From contig CALUTT010000027.1 of the NCBI GenBank assembly GCA_944323775.1, forward strand, positions 45,003 to 109,002: a stretch of 64,000 bases of DNA, in the 5' to 3' direction. The DNA comes from an uncultured Bacteroidales bacterium (lineage in GTDB: Bacteria > Bacteroidota > Bacteroidia > Bacteroidales > UBA932). Positions within the stretch are counted from its first letter, which is position 1. Each line of letters starts with the position of its first letter. A model generated the notes under the pieces. It saw only the letters and a program-made list of their open reading frames with translations, searched no databases and was not told the origin of the DNA. Made by a program: the position numbers and the translations under genes. This document shows positions 56,598 to 64,000 of the stretch, one piece after another.

Positions 56598-57793
56598 TTG
56601 CAGGAGAAGCATCCGGAGACCTTCACGGGAGCAACCTGATCAAGGGACTCGTGAAATGCGACCCGCAGGCATCCCTGAGGTACTGGGGTGGAGACATGAT
56701 GGACTGCGCCGCCGCGGCATCCGGCGGAGAGCACAATCTTGTCCGGCACTACAGGGACGGAGCCGTCATGGGAGCCGCCGAGGTGCTTGCTAAAGGATTC
56801 AAGCTGCTTTCAAACATCCGCTTCTGCAAACGCGACATCCTGCAGTGGAAACCAGACGTCGTCATCCTTATCGACTATCCGGGATTCAACATGAGAATAG
56901 CCAGGTTCTGCCATGCAAGAGGGATCAGGGTCTTCTACTACATAGCTCCGAAAACCTGGGCCTCCAGGGAGGGACGCAACAGAAAGCTCAAGGCATGGGT
57001 TGACATGCTCTTCCCGGTCTTCCCGTTCGAGCTGGACTACTTCAGGAGCAAAGGCATACGTTTCGAGTACAACGGAAATCCGCTCGTGGACGCAGTTGAC
57101 TCACATGCGTACACACGTCCCGTCGAGGGAGACTACATAGCCCTGCTCGCCGGCTCGCGCAAAGCCGAAATCTCGCGCATGATGCCGGTTTGCATGGCTC
57201 TCGCCGACAGACTCTCCGCCCTCCCGCAATACTCGGGATACAAGTTCGTCGTCGCCGGAGCCCCCGCCAGGGAAAGGTCAGACTACGAGCCATACATCGC
57301 CGGGAGGGAAAACGTCGAGCTGATCTTCGGCAGGACATACGACATCCTCAAGTTCGCGCGTGCCGCAGTAATCAATTCGGGAACCGCATCCCTCGAGGCA
57401 GCACTCATCGGGACGCCACAGGTAGTCGGATGGAACACCTCCGCACTTACCTACTGGATCGCAGGAAAAGTACTGAGAGTAATGGATCACATAAAGTACA
57501 TCTCCCTGGGCAACCTGTGCATCGACAGGCCGGCATTCAAGGAGCTGATCCAGGACGATTTCAATCCAGACACCCTGTACAGCGAAGTGCGGGCACTCGT
57601 GGAAGACAAGGACTACAGGACAAGGATGCTTTCCGACTATGAACAGATACGTCATTCACTCGGAGGCAGAGGAGCGTCAGAAAAAGTGGCAGGAGCGATG
57701 ACACGCATGCTCCTCGCAAGCATGCCCCGCACAAGCCTGCCCCTCGATGGAAACGGCAATACCGGCAAAGGAGAGGGTAAAGGAGCTTGCTGA
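56582..57793 (+). CDS. lpxB: Lipid-A-disaccharide synthase
   Basis: A 403-residue GT19 glycosyltransferase that joins UDP-2,3-diacylglucosamine and lipid X on the inner face of the cytoplasmic membrane. Family marks are MRYYLIAGEASGDLHGSNLI, VVILIDYPGFNMRIA, FYYIAPKTWASREGRNRKL, IALLAGSRKAEI and AVINSGTASLEAALIGTPQVV. The C-terminal end beyond about 380 is low in similarity. It overlaps surE by 16 bases, so the two are co-transcribed. Confidence 0.95.
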   Translation: MRYYLIAGEASGDLHGSNLIKGLVKCDPQASLRYWGGDMMDCAAAASGGEHNLVRHYRDGAVMGAAEVLAKGFKLLSNIRFCKRDILQWKPDVVILIDYPGFNMRIARFCHARGIRVFYYIAPKTWASREGRNRKLKAWVDMLFPVFPFELDYFRSKGIRFEYNGNPLVDAVDSHAYTRPVEGDYIALLAGSRKAEISRMMPVCMALADRLSALPQYSGYKFVVAGAPARERSDYEPYIAGRENVELIFGRTYDILKFARAAVINSGTASLEAALIGTPQVVGWNTSALTYWIAGKVLRVMDHIKYISLGNLCIDRPAFKELIQDDFNPDTLYSEVRALVEDKDYRTRMLSDYEQIRHSLGGRGASEKVAGAMTRMLLASMPRTSLPLDGNGNTGKGEGKGAC

Positions 57794-57947
57794 AGATTGC
57801 CTGATGCCATGCGGATAGTCTTGAAGAACAGCAGGATATGGTTCAAAACGCCACACTGAAGGGCAAACCAGATGGGCAGAAGACGTATAGAGTTCCGCAC
57901 GAACGGGCTTTCCGGTGGCACCGCATAGGTTCCGGAAGTCTCGGAAG

Positions 57948-58631
57948 CTACATGTAATAATCGTAGGTTCCGTCGACATCTGCGATGAAGTAGCAGCCGT
58001 CGCTGGTAAATTTCACGCGATAGACATCGATTTCGGTTTCGCGGAGCGTGTCCAGCAGATTTTCCGGAACATCGCCTCTATACCTATATCCGTTCTCGAA
58101 ACAGAGCATCACGGCGTCATCGGTCATGTGGGCTGTCCATAGCTGGCCGAACTTCTCGATTCCCTCCTGTATCCATTCAGTAAGTTCGTCTGAAGATGCA
58201 GAGACATGGTCTGAGGAAATGACTATCCATTCACCTTGATCGTTGAATGCTACGGAAGTTACAACTTCAGCTTCATCATTGTATTCACGCAGTTTCTGCT
58301 CCAGGTCAGGATCAAGTTCATCCCATACGAAACCGTTGTCGCCGTACAAGATAAGCCAGCATCCGTCTTCGGTCAACTGCACGTCATCGATATACTCATC
58401 ATCTTCCTGCAGGGTGGCAAGTTCAAGAGCCAGTCCGACAGGGACATCAGGACAGACACAACTGTTCCGTCCGTTCAACGCCAGATCTCCGCCTGTCATG
58501 GTAAGTGTAACATTACGGCAGCTTCCCCACTCGCTGATCTGATCCCTGATTACGGACCTGCTGTCCTGGGCAGACGCAGTAATTGACGAGGTCATGAGCA
58601 CCATCGCCAAAGCAAACAATTTCCAGTTCAT
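57948..58631 (-). CDS. Exported protein with four degenerate alpha-beta-beta repeats, unknown function
   Basis: A 227-residue protein with signal peptide MNWKLFALAMVLMTSSITASAQ; an ATG at 58649 would add six residues. From about residue 80 it is built from units of about 40 residues. Each unit is a strand pair (VQLTEDGCWLILYGDNGFVW; VAFNDQGEWIVISSDHVSAS; a shorter MTDDAVMLCFENGYRYRG; VKFTSDGCYFIADVDGTYD) followed by a helix (DLEQKLREYND; ELTEWIQEGIEKFG; ENLLDTLRETE). The last unit stops after its strands. The protein is very acidic. I know no named family. It is separated by 73 bases from yggS, upstream. Confidence 0.75.
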   Translation of the reverse strand: MNWKLFALAMVLMTSSITASAQDSRSVIRDQISEWGSCRNVTLTMTGGDLALNGRNSCVCPDVPVGLALELATLQEDDEYIDDVQLTEDGCWLILYGDNGFVWDELDPDLEQKLREYNDEAEVVTSVAFNDQGEWIVISSDHVSASSDELTEWIQEGIEKFGQLWTAHMTDDAVMLCFENGYRYRGDVPENLLDTLRETEIDVYRVKFTSDGCYFIADVDGTYDYYM

Positions 58632-58704
58632 ATACGCTTGTTTTCTCATAAGGTTAAGATCATTTTTTTCCTGACACCCATCCGCACGCCACGGCATCTG
58701 CAAG

Positions 58705-59391
58705 TTAATACTGCCTGGGCCCGAAAATGGCGGTACCTATACGTACCATCGTGGCTCCATAACCGACAGCAATACGCCAGTCGTCAGACATCCCTATTGA
58801 AAGCTCCCTGAATGAATCCAGTTCAGGGAACAAATCCCTGAGATAGTTCATAAAATGTGAAATCCTGGCAAAATCGGCACGGATATCGTCTTCATTGTCA
58901 GTGTTGGTAGCCATACCCATCAATCCGCAGAAACGCACGTTGCAGTAGTCAGCGGCATGGAAAAGGATGTCAAGAATCTCCTCCTCCACAAAACCCTGCT
59001 TGGTCTGTTCGGCACCGAGATGCAGTTCGAGAAGCACGTTCACGGTGCGGGACGCTTCCCTGCCCCAGCTGTCAACAGCACGAAGCAGATGGATGGTGTC
59101 GACAGACTGGACCAGATCGGCATGCGGCAGGACAAGCTTGAGCTTGTTGGTCTGCAGATGCCCTATGAAATGCCACTCTATATCCTCCCGCGGCACGCCG
59201 AGACGAGAGTGGAGCTCTTCGTACTTTGCGGCGAATTCCTGCGGCCGACTTTCGGCGAAACGGTGCTGTCCGGCATGGAGAGCCTCCACTATGGACTCCA
59301 CCGGGTGGAATTTTGAAACTGCCACCAGCTTGACTTGCGGCGGCAGTTCCTTAAGGATATTCTCTATGTTTGAAGAGATTGTCTCGTCCAT
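58705..59391 (-). CDS. yggS: YggS/PROSC-family PLP-binding protein
   Basis: A 228-residue single-domain PLP protein (alanine racemase-like barrel) involved in vitamin B6 balance, with no known catalytic reaction. PLP lysine K27 lies in LVAVSKFHP. HFIGHLQTNK, LMGMATNTDN, SIGMSDDW and the C-terminal VRIGTAIFGPR are family hallmarks. It starts three bases after the yidC stop, so it is probably co-transcribed with it. Confidence 0.94.
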   Translation of the reverse strand: MDETISSNIENILKELPPQVKLVAVSKFHPVESIVEALHAGQHRFAESRPQEFAAKYEELHSRLGVPREDIEWHFIGHLQTNKLKLVLPHADLVQSVDTIHLLRAVDSWGREASRTVNVLLELHLGAEQTKQGFVEEEILDILFHAADYCNVRFCGLMGMATNTDNEDDIRADFARISHFMNYLRDLFPELDSFRELSIGMSDDWRIAVGYGATMVRIGTAIFGPRQY

Positions 59392-59394
59392 GCT

Positions 59395-61257
59395 CTACTT
59401 TCTCTGTTTACGCTGCTGTTCACGCATCTGCTGTTCCTGCATCTTCTGCATCTGCTCCATCTTGATCTGCCACTTGCTCTTCGGCATAGGCTTGCCCTCG
59501 GACTCGCGCACCTTCCTCAGAATCGCATCCTTGTCGATAGACTTGCGGATGATCAGAGTCTGCGCGATGGAGATCAGCTGTGAAAGCAGATAGTAATAGC
59601 TGAGCGCCGCGGAGATGTTGTTGCAGATGAAGAACATCATGATAGGCATCATCCACAGGCTCATGAAGCGCATCGAGACGGCATTCGGATCATTCCCGGA
59701 AGGCTGCGACGCCATAGTGAACTTGGCATAGACCCACATCGTCACGGCCATCAGCAGGGCAAACAGCGAGAGGTGGTCGCCGAGCAGAGGAATCCTGAAC
59801 CCGAAATCCACGATGGAATCGTAGCTCGAGAGGTCGTCGCACCACAGGAAAGGCTGCTGCCTCAGTTCGATGGAAGCCGGGAAGAAACGGAACATCGCCC
59901 AGAGGATAGGCAGAGTCAGCAACATCGGCAGACACCCTCCCATAGGGCTGGCGCCGGCCCGCTTGTAAAGATTCATAATCGCCTGCTGCTTCTTGAGCTG
60001 TTCCTGCTGGTTGTCGGCATGAGGGTAGCGGGCGTTGATCTTCTCGATCTCGGGACGCAGGGCGCTCATCTTCGCCGACGAAGCATAAGACTTGTAGGTC
60101 AGAGGCGAAACGACGATCTTGATTACAAGGGTCATCAGAAGTATGATGAGGCCGAAGCTGCTGATGAAACGGCTGAAGAAGTTGAACATCGGGATGATCG
60201 CATATCTGGTGAACCAGCCGACGAGCCAGCCTCCCAGAGGTATGATCTTCTCGTATTTGTTGTCATAGCTGCGCAGAGTCTGGAAATGGTTGGGACCGAG
60301 ATAGAATTCGGTCTCGACCGTACGCGAGGGACCGTCAGGGAGGTCAAGCCTCATTTTTGCGCTGCAGGCCATCAGGTTCCTCGCCGGGTCATCCTCGGGG
60401 AAGAAGCTTACGCTCAGGTCACCCGACGCGAACTGATCCTTTGCATGGACTATCACTGAGAAGAACTGCTGCTGGAAAGCGAACCAGTCGAGACTCGACT
60501 CGATCCTCTTCGAGGCGCTCCTTCCGCGGCCGATCTCCTCGGGCTTCTTGTCGCCGTCGTAGTAATAGTCAAGCTTGGAATACTGGAGTTCGTTCTTGTA
60601 GCCCTTCTCCATGCGCGGTATCGTCACGTTGAAGTCAAGGTCATACATGTTGACATTCCCGGGAATGACATTGTCCATGCCTACGAACGACAGGGAGTTG
60701 TCCAGCATGTAGCTGTCCTCGCCGAGCGAATAGCGCTGCTCGATGTACCCGCCGCCCGAGAAAGGCAGCCTCATGACCACCGACGAATCGGTAAGTTCAG
60801 CAAGCTGGAAGGTGAAGTCCCTCGTGTGCAGGTATTCGCCGGCATATACGCTCAGGGAGTAGTCCGCCTGTCCGGGACGAAACAGGTAAAGGTCCGTGCT
60901 GTCATAGTTGTAGTAGTCCTTGACACGTACGGAATACGGCTGCGCACCCCTGGTGTTGAACTCGACACGCAGGCGGGAATTCTCGATTGCGACTATCTCC
61001 CCTTCACTGGCCGCCGCAAGGTTCAGAAGGGAGTCCTTGTAGACCGCCCTTGAGGCACCGTCGGAAGCCGAACCGCCGAAAAGCGAATCGACCTCGTCAG
61101 CGGAAGAGGATTCGAAAGGCATGGAAGCCCTCGCGATCGAATCCTGCTGCGCAAGATATTCTGACTGTTTGCGGGCCCTGCCCGACTCGTATACGCTGAA
61201 ACCTATAAGTATTGCAGCAATCAGTACAAATCCGATGACTGAATTCTTGTCCATCAC
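59395..61257 (-). CDS. yidC: Membrane protein insertase YidC
   Basis: A 620-residue inner-membrane insertase that places proteins in the membrane alone or with Sec. There is an N-terminal anchor (SVIGFVLIAAILIGFSVYES), a periplasmic beta-supersandwich domain (about 80-350), then the five-helix insertase core starting near 365. The core contains SPLTYKSYASSAKMSALRPEIE and ASPMGGCLPMLLTLPILWAMF. A basic, Met/Gln-rich tail (KMEQMQKMQEQQMREQQRKQ) ends the protein, as in Bacteroidota YidC. It overlaps the DUF349 gene by four bases. Confidence 0.96.
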   Translation of the reverse strand: MMDKNSVIGFVLIAAILIGFSVYESGRARKQSEYLAQQDSIARASMPFESSSADEVDSLFGGSASDGASRAVYKDSLLNLAAASEGEIVAIENSRLRVEFNTRGAQPYSVRVKDYYNYDSTDLYLFRPGQADYSLSVYAGEYLHTRDFTFQLAELTDSSVVMRLPFSGGGYIEQRYSLGEDSYMLDNSLSFVGMDNVIPGNVNMYDLDFNVTIPRMEKGYKNELQYSKLDYYYDGDKKPEEIGRGRSASKRIESSLDWFAFQQQFFSVIVHAKDQFASGDLSVSFFPEDDPARNLMACSAKMRLDLPDGPSRTVETEFYLGPNHFQTLRSYDNKYEKIIPLGGWLVGWFTRYAIIPMFNFFSRFISSFGLIILLMTLVIKIVVSPLTYKSYASSAKMSALRPEIEKINARYPHADNQQEQLKKQQAIMNLYKRAGASPMGGCLPMLLTLPILWAMFRFFPASIELRQQPFLWCDDLSSYDSIVDFGFRIPLLGDHLSLFALLMAVTMWVYAKFTMASQPSGNDPNAVSMRFMSLWMMPIMMFFICNNISAALSYYYLLSQLISIAQTLIIRKSIDKDAILRKVRESEGKPMPKSKWQIKMEQMQKMQEQQMREQQRKQRK

Positions 61258-63041
61258 TGTTTCTCCTCTCCTTCCTCTTCTTTGCGAATCTGGGCCTCAA
61301 GTTCCTTGAGCTGCTGCTTGGATTCCTCAATACGCTGGCGCATCAGCTCGATAAGAGGAGAGCTGTTCTTCGATTCAGCGAAGAATCCTATGTTGTTCTC
61401 GTAAGTTGCGATGTCCTGCTGCAGAGAATTGTACTTTGCGATCAGGGTGTCCTTGTGCGAACGCTCGGAGCCGCGGGACGGGCGTCCCTGGCGCTGACGT
61501 GCAAACAGAGGGAACTTTGACTGCATGGCCTGCCTGAAATCGGCAAGGACAGCATCCTTCTCCTTGAATGGCACATGGCCTATGGCATTCCAGCGCTCGT
61601 TGAAGGCACGCATCTGCTCGGCATTCGCAGTCTCGTCCTGGGAAGGCTCGTAGGCGTTGACCTCCTCGATAAGCTTGCGCTTGGCCTTGAGGTTGCCGTA
61701 GAAGTCCCCTTCCGGAGACGCATTGGCGTCCCTGTTGGCAAAGAACTCGTCACATGCGGCGCGGAAGCGCTTCCAGAGCTGCTCTGACTTCTTGCGCGGA
61801 ACGGCACCTATCTCCTTCCACTGCTTCTGCAGAGAAATAAGCTGGTCGGTAGTCTTCTTCCACTCGGTGCTCGTCTTGAGAGCCTCGGCCTGGTCTATTA
61901 TCGCCTGCTTCTTTGCCAGGTTGTCGTTCATGTTCTCCTTTACAGCCGCATAGAACTCGCGCTTGCGGGCGAAGAACTTGTCGCACGCGGCGCGGAAGCG
62001 GTCGTATATCTTCTGGTTTTCCTTCTTGGTGGCAAAACCTATCTTGCGCCACTCGGCCTGCAGGGACTCTATCTCCTTGGAGAGAGCGTTCCATTCCGCC
62101 GAACCGGAAATCTCGCGGCCGGCGATGTCCTCAAGCTTCTCGCACAGGACACGCTTTTTCTCGAGGTTCTCCTCGTGCTGCTTCTTGAGAGTCTCGAAAT
62201 ATGCCTGATACTTCTTGTTGATTACGGAGGTGGCAGCCTTGAAACGGTTCCATATGTCCTCCCTCTTCTCCTTGGCGACAGGTCCGAGCTCCTTCCACTG
62301 CTCGTGCAGCTTCTGAAGCTCATGGAAGGCACTCACGACATTCTCGTTCTCGGCCAGCTTCTCGGCAGCCGCGCACAGGGCCTCCTTGGCCTCGAGGTTC
62401 CTGCGGAAATCAAGGTCGCGCAGATCCCTGTTGATCTGGACCATGTCGTAGAACTTCTCGACATAGAACTGATAGGTGTCGTTGATGTCCCTGTATGACT
62501 TCACGGGAACAGGCCCGGCCTCGCGCCAGCGGTTCTGGAGTTCGCGGAAAACCGGGAACTGGGAACTTACGTCCTCCTGTCCCTCCACGAGAGCCTTGAG
62601 TTCGGAGATGATCTCCTGCTTCTTCGCAAGATTCTCCTCACGCTGCGCTTCCTGCTGCCTGTTGAATTCGGCCCTTTCCTTCTTGTAGTCGGCATACATA
62701 GCCTTGAAGTTCTGTTCCACCGCCTCGAAAGGGTTGTCCTTGGAACCTTCACTCTGGGCGTCAACACCCGCTTCCCCCTTAAGTCTGGAGAGGAGTTTGT
62801 AGAATGCGGACTTCACGGCCTCGGCCTCCTTGGAGCGCAGCATGCTGTCAGCCCCGGACTTGATGCTGACGAACAGGTCGGAAAGTTCGGCGAGAGTCTT
62901 GTCTGCAAGATCCTCCGCAGTGTCTGTTACCTTGTCAGCCACCTCGGATACGGTCTGCTGAATCTTCTCCGGGACCTCCTGGATCTTCTCGGGAATGATG
63001 TTATCGCTCATGATGTCAGTTTTATGGTTGTTGTCTTCCAT
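61254..63041 (-). CDS. DUF349 repeat protein
   Basis: A 595-residue cytoplasmic, highly charged helical protein with coiled-coil stretches. DUF349 repeats recur about every 70 residues, each with a pattern like LQKQWKEIGAVPRKKSEQLWKRFRAACDEFF or LQAEWRKIGFATKKENQKIYDRFRAACDKFF, of which the W-K-x-I-G and F-R-A-A-C-D cores are key. I count about five. The N-terminal 90 residues are acidic with amphipathic helices. Its role in Bacteroidota is unknown. It overlaps yidC by four bases and has its own -7 element. Confidence 0.9.
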   Translation of the reverse strand: MEDNNHKTDIMSDNIIPEKIQEVPEKIQQTVSEVADKVTDTAEDLADKTLAELSDLFVSIKSGADSMLRSKEAEAVKSAFYKLLSRLKGEAGVDAQSEGSKDNPFEAVEQNFKAMYADYKKERAEFNRQQEAQREENLAKKQEIISELKALVEGQEDVSSQFPVFRELQNRWREAGPVPVKSYRDINDTYQFYVEKFYDMVQINRDLRDLDFRRNLEAKEALCAAAEKLAENENVVSAFHELQKLHEQWKELGPVAKEKREDIWNRFKAATSVINKKYQAYFETLKKQHEENLEKKRVLCEKLEDIAGREISGSAEWNALSKEIESLQAEWRKIGFATKKENQKIYDRFRAACDKFFARKREFYAAVKENMNDNLAKKQAIIDQAEALKTSTEWKKTTDQLISLQKQWKEIGAVPRKKSEQLWKRFRAACDEFFANRDANASPEGDFYGNLKAKRKLIEEVNAYEPSQDETANAEQMRAFNERWNAIGHVPFKEKDAVLADFRQAMQSKFPLFARQRQGRPSRGSERSHKDTLIAKYNSLQQDIATYENNIGFFAESKNSSPLIELMRQRIEESKQQLKELEAQIRKEEEGEEKQ

Positions 63042-63062
63042 TTTAAATTACTTGCAAGTCTA

Positions 63063-63070
63063 CAAATATA
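63063..63070 (-). promoter_or_regulatory. -7 element of the DUF349-yidC-yggS operon
   Basis: Minus-strand TATATTTG, 21 bases before the ATG at 63041. It is divergent from the trmD element. Confidence 0.6.
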
Positions 63071-63113
63071 AGCATTTTTAGGAACTCCGCGGCATTTTAT
63101 CGAAAAGAGTCCC

Positions 63114-63121
63114 TAAATTTG
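63114..63121 (+). promoter_or_regulatory. -7 element of trmD
   Basis: TAAATTTG, 24 bases before the trmD ATG at 63146. A clear -33 TTTG is not seen. Confidence 0.55.
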
Positions 63122-63145
63122 CAGCACAAACAAAGAAACACACAG

Positions 63146-63829
63146 ATGAGAATAGACATACTCACGGTCGTGCCCGAGCTGCTTGACAGCCCCCTGGCCC
63201 ATTCGATAGTCGGCAGGGCACGCAGGAAAGGCCTCGTGGAAATCAACGTGCACGACCTGCGCAAATACGGGATCGGGCCGAGGAAGAACGTCGACGACTA
63301 CAGTTACGGCGGAGACGCCGGCATGGTCATGATGGTAGAGCCCGTGGACATGATGATACGGGAGCTGAAGGCCGAAAGGGACTACGACGAGATCATATAC
63401 ATGTCCCCGGACGGGGAAAGGCTGACCCAGGCGATATCCAACGAACTCTCGCTCAAGGAGAACATCATCCTGCTCTGCGGACACTACAAGGGTATAGACC
63501 AGAGAATCAGGGAACACCTCGTCACGCGCGAGATCTCCGTCGGCGACTATGTAGTCAGCGGAGGAGAAATCCCGGCCGCCCTGCTTGCGGACTCGATAGT
63601 AAGACTGATTCCCGGCGCCCTGAGCGACGAGACATCGGCACTTTCAGACAGTTTCCAGGACGGACTGCTCTCCCCTCCCGTCTACACCAGGCCCGCCGAC
63701 TACAACGGCTGGAAAGTACCTGACGTACTGCTCAGCGGGAATCCCAAGCTCATACGCGCATGGCAGGACGAACAGGCTCTCGAACGAACAAAAAGACTCA
63801 GACCGGAGCTACTTATTAAAATTTTTTAA
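63146..63829 (+). CDS. trmD: tRNA (guanine37-N1)-methyltransferase TrmD
   Basis: A 227-residue SPOUT methyltransferase that makes m1G37 in tRNAs reading CNN codons and prevents frameshifting. The knot region is clear: [24 protein letters not shown] and [30 protein letters not shown] precedes it, and [20 protein letters not shown] is in the C-terminal domain. The start at 63146 ([13 protein letters not shown]) matches the family; the upstream in-frame codons from 63119 overlap the promoter. Confidence 0.96.
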   Translation: MRIDILTVVPELLDSPLAHSIVGRARRKGLVEINVHDLRKYGIGPRKNVDDYSYGGDAGMVMMVEPVDMMIRELKAERDYDEIIYMSPDGERLTQAISNELSLKENIILLCGHYKGIDQRIREHLVTREISVGDYVVSGGEIPAALLADSIVRLIPGALSDETSALSDSFQDGLLSPPVYTRPADYNGWKVPDVLLSGNPKLIRAWQDEQALERTKRLRPELLIKIF

Positions 63830-63890
63830 GAATTAGATAATTTTTTTTCAATTTTTTTTGAAAAAAGCATTGTAAATCGAAATTTTTGTT

Positions 63891-63898
63891 TACCTTTG
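63891..63898 (+). promoter_or_regulatory. -7 promoter element for a gene beyond the window
   Basis: TACCTTTG matches TAnnTTTG, with TTG at 63870-63872 eighteen bases earlier. It lies in an AT-rich stretch (63830-63900) after trmD. The following 100 bases hold no coding start I can support, so a long leader or a gene outside the window follows. Confidence 0.6.
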
Positions 63899-64000
63899 CT
63901 TTCGGAAATGAAAACAACTCTACTCTGAACATCTGTTTAGAGACTTCTAACCAACAATAATTGACCTTCTATAAGGTAATACACTACTAACTAACCGTAA

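Noticed and set aside
57652-57979. Two overlapping minus-strand open frames (89 and 100 codons) between lpxB and the repeat protein
   Set aside because: They run into the lpxB C-terminus in the opposite direction, have no motifs and no promoter. The 154-base gap looks like spacer; a degraded gene remnant cannot be excluded.
63830-63862. T-rich tracts with a tiny TTCAA/TTGAA palindrome after trmD
   Set aside because: The stem is too short and AT-only to call a terminator with confidence.

Overview
The window comes from the chromosome of a member of the Bacteroidales (phylum Bacteroidota). The evidence is a SusC/SusD pair within a polysaccharide utilization locus (PUL), many lipoproteins with Bacteroidota-type lipoboxes, the BamA-like lipoprotein TamL, a V-type ATPase operon of the Bacteroidota pattern, and promoters of the form TTTG-N19/20-TAnnTTTG. 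Family or genus cannot be fixed from this sequence alone. The window is a moderately GC-rich, densely packed core chromosome with one accessory catabolic locus. I saw no insertion sequence, prophage, CRISPR array or rRNA operon.

Layout. 1-8096 (+): the end of a Na+-pumping decarboxylase beta subunit, a terminator, then a seven-gene V-type ATPase operon (E, DUF2764, A, B, D, I, K) whose rotor-ring subunit carries the Na+-ligand pattern of NtpK. 8098-12229 (-): a small GH13 enzyme, TamL and a SpoU-type RNA methyltransferase. 12309-15729: an SLC13-type permease, facing an aquaporin and an NAD(P)HX dehydratase. 15834-22618: a DPP III lipoprotein plus AspT-type transporter, ATP-type phosphofructokinase, tRNA-Ala(CGC), a YbaK-type deacylase and a stand-alone TrpB2.

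22615-38921 (-): a PUL that looks aimed at arabinan or arabinoxylan. In transcription order it holds a GH51 arabinofuranosidase, a surface lipoprotein with a duplicated domain, SusC, SusD, two GH43 enzymes, a very large GH3 with an apparent CBM6-like insertion, and an exported propeller-like protein. No regulator is encoded in or beside it. The leader at its 5' end has an inverted repeat directly after a good -7 promoter element.

39229-64000: housekeeping genes. These are a PPi-type phosphofructokinase, LigA, a YihY-family membrane protein, a bifunctional Rel, two envelope proteins and IspG. Next come a tightly overlapping minus-strand cluster (PepC-like protease, phosphatidylserine synthase, an unknown lipoprotein, an RNase D-like exonuclease, an RlmI-like methyltransferase), then GAPDH, SurE, LpxB, a repeat-containing exported protein, YggS, YidC, a DUF349 protein and TrmD.

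Working together, the decarboxylase, the Na+-type V-ATPase and the two phosphofructokinases suggest a fermentative anaerobe that uses Na+ and pyrophosphate economically. The PUL would supply pentoses. The observations most worth checking are the plant/Bacteroidota-type IspG that appears to have lost its central A* domain, the duplicated domain in the PUL surface lipoprotein, the Na+ signature of the ATPase ring, the PUL leader hairpin, the alpha-beta-beta repeat protein at 57948-58631 and the unknown solute-binding-like lipoprotein at 51497-52609.
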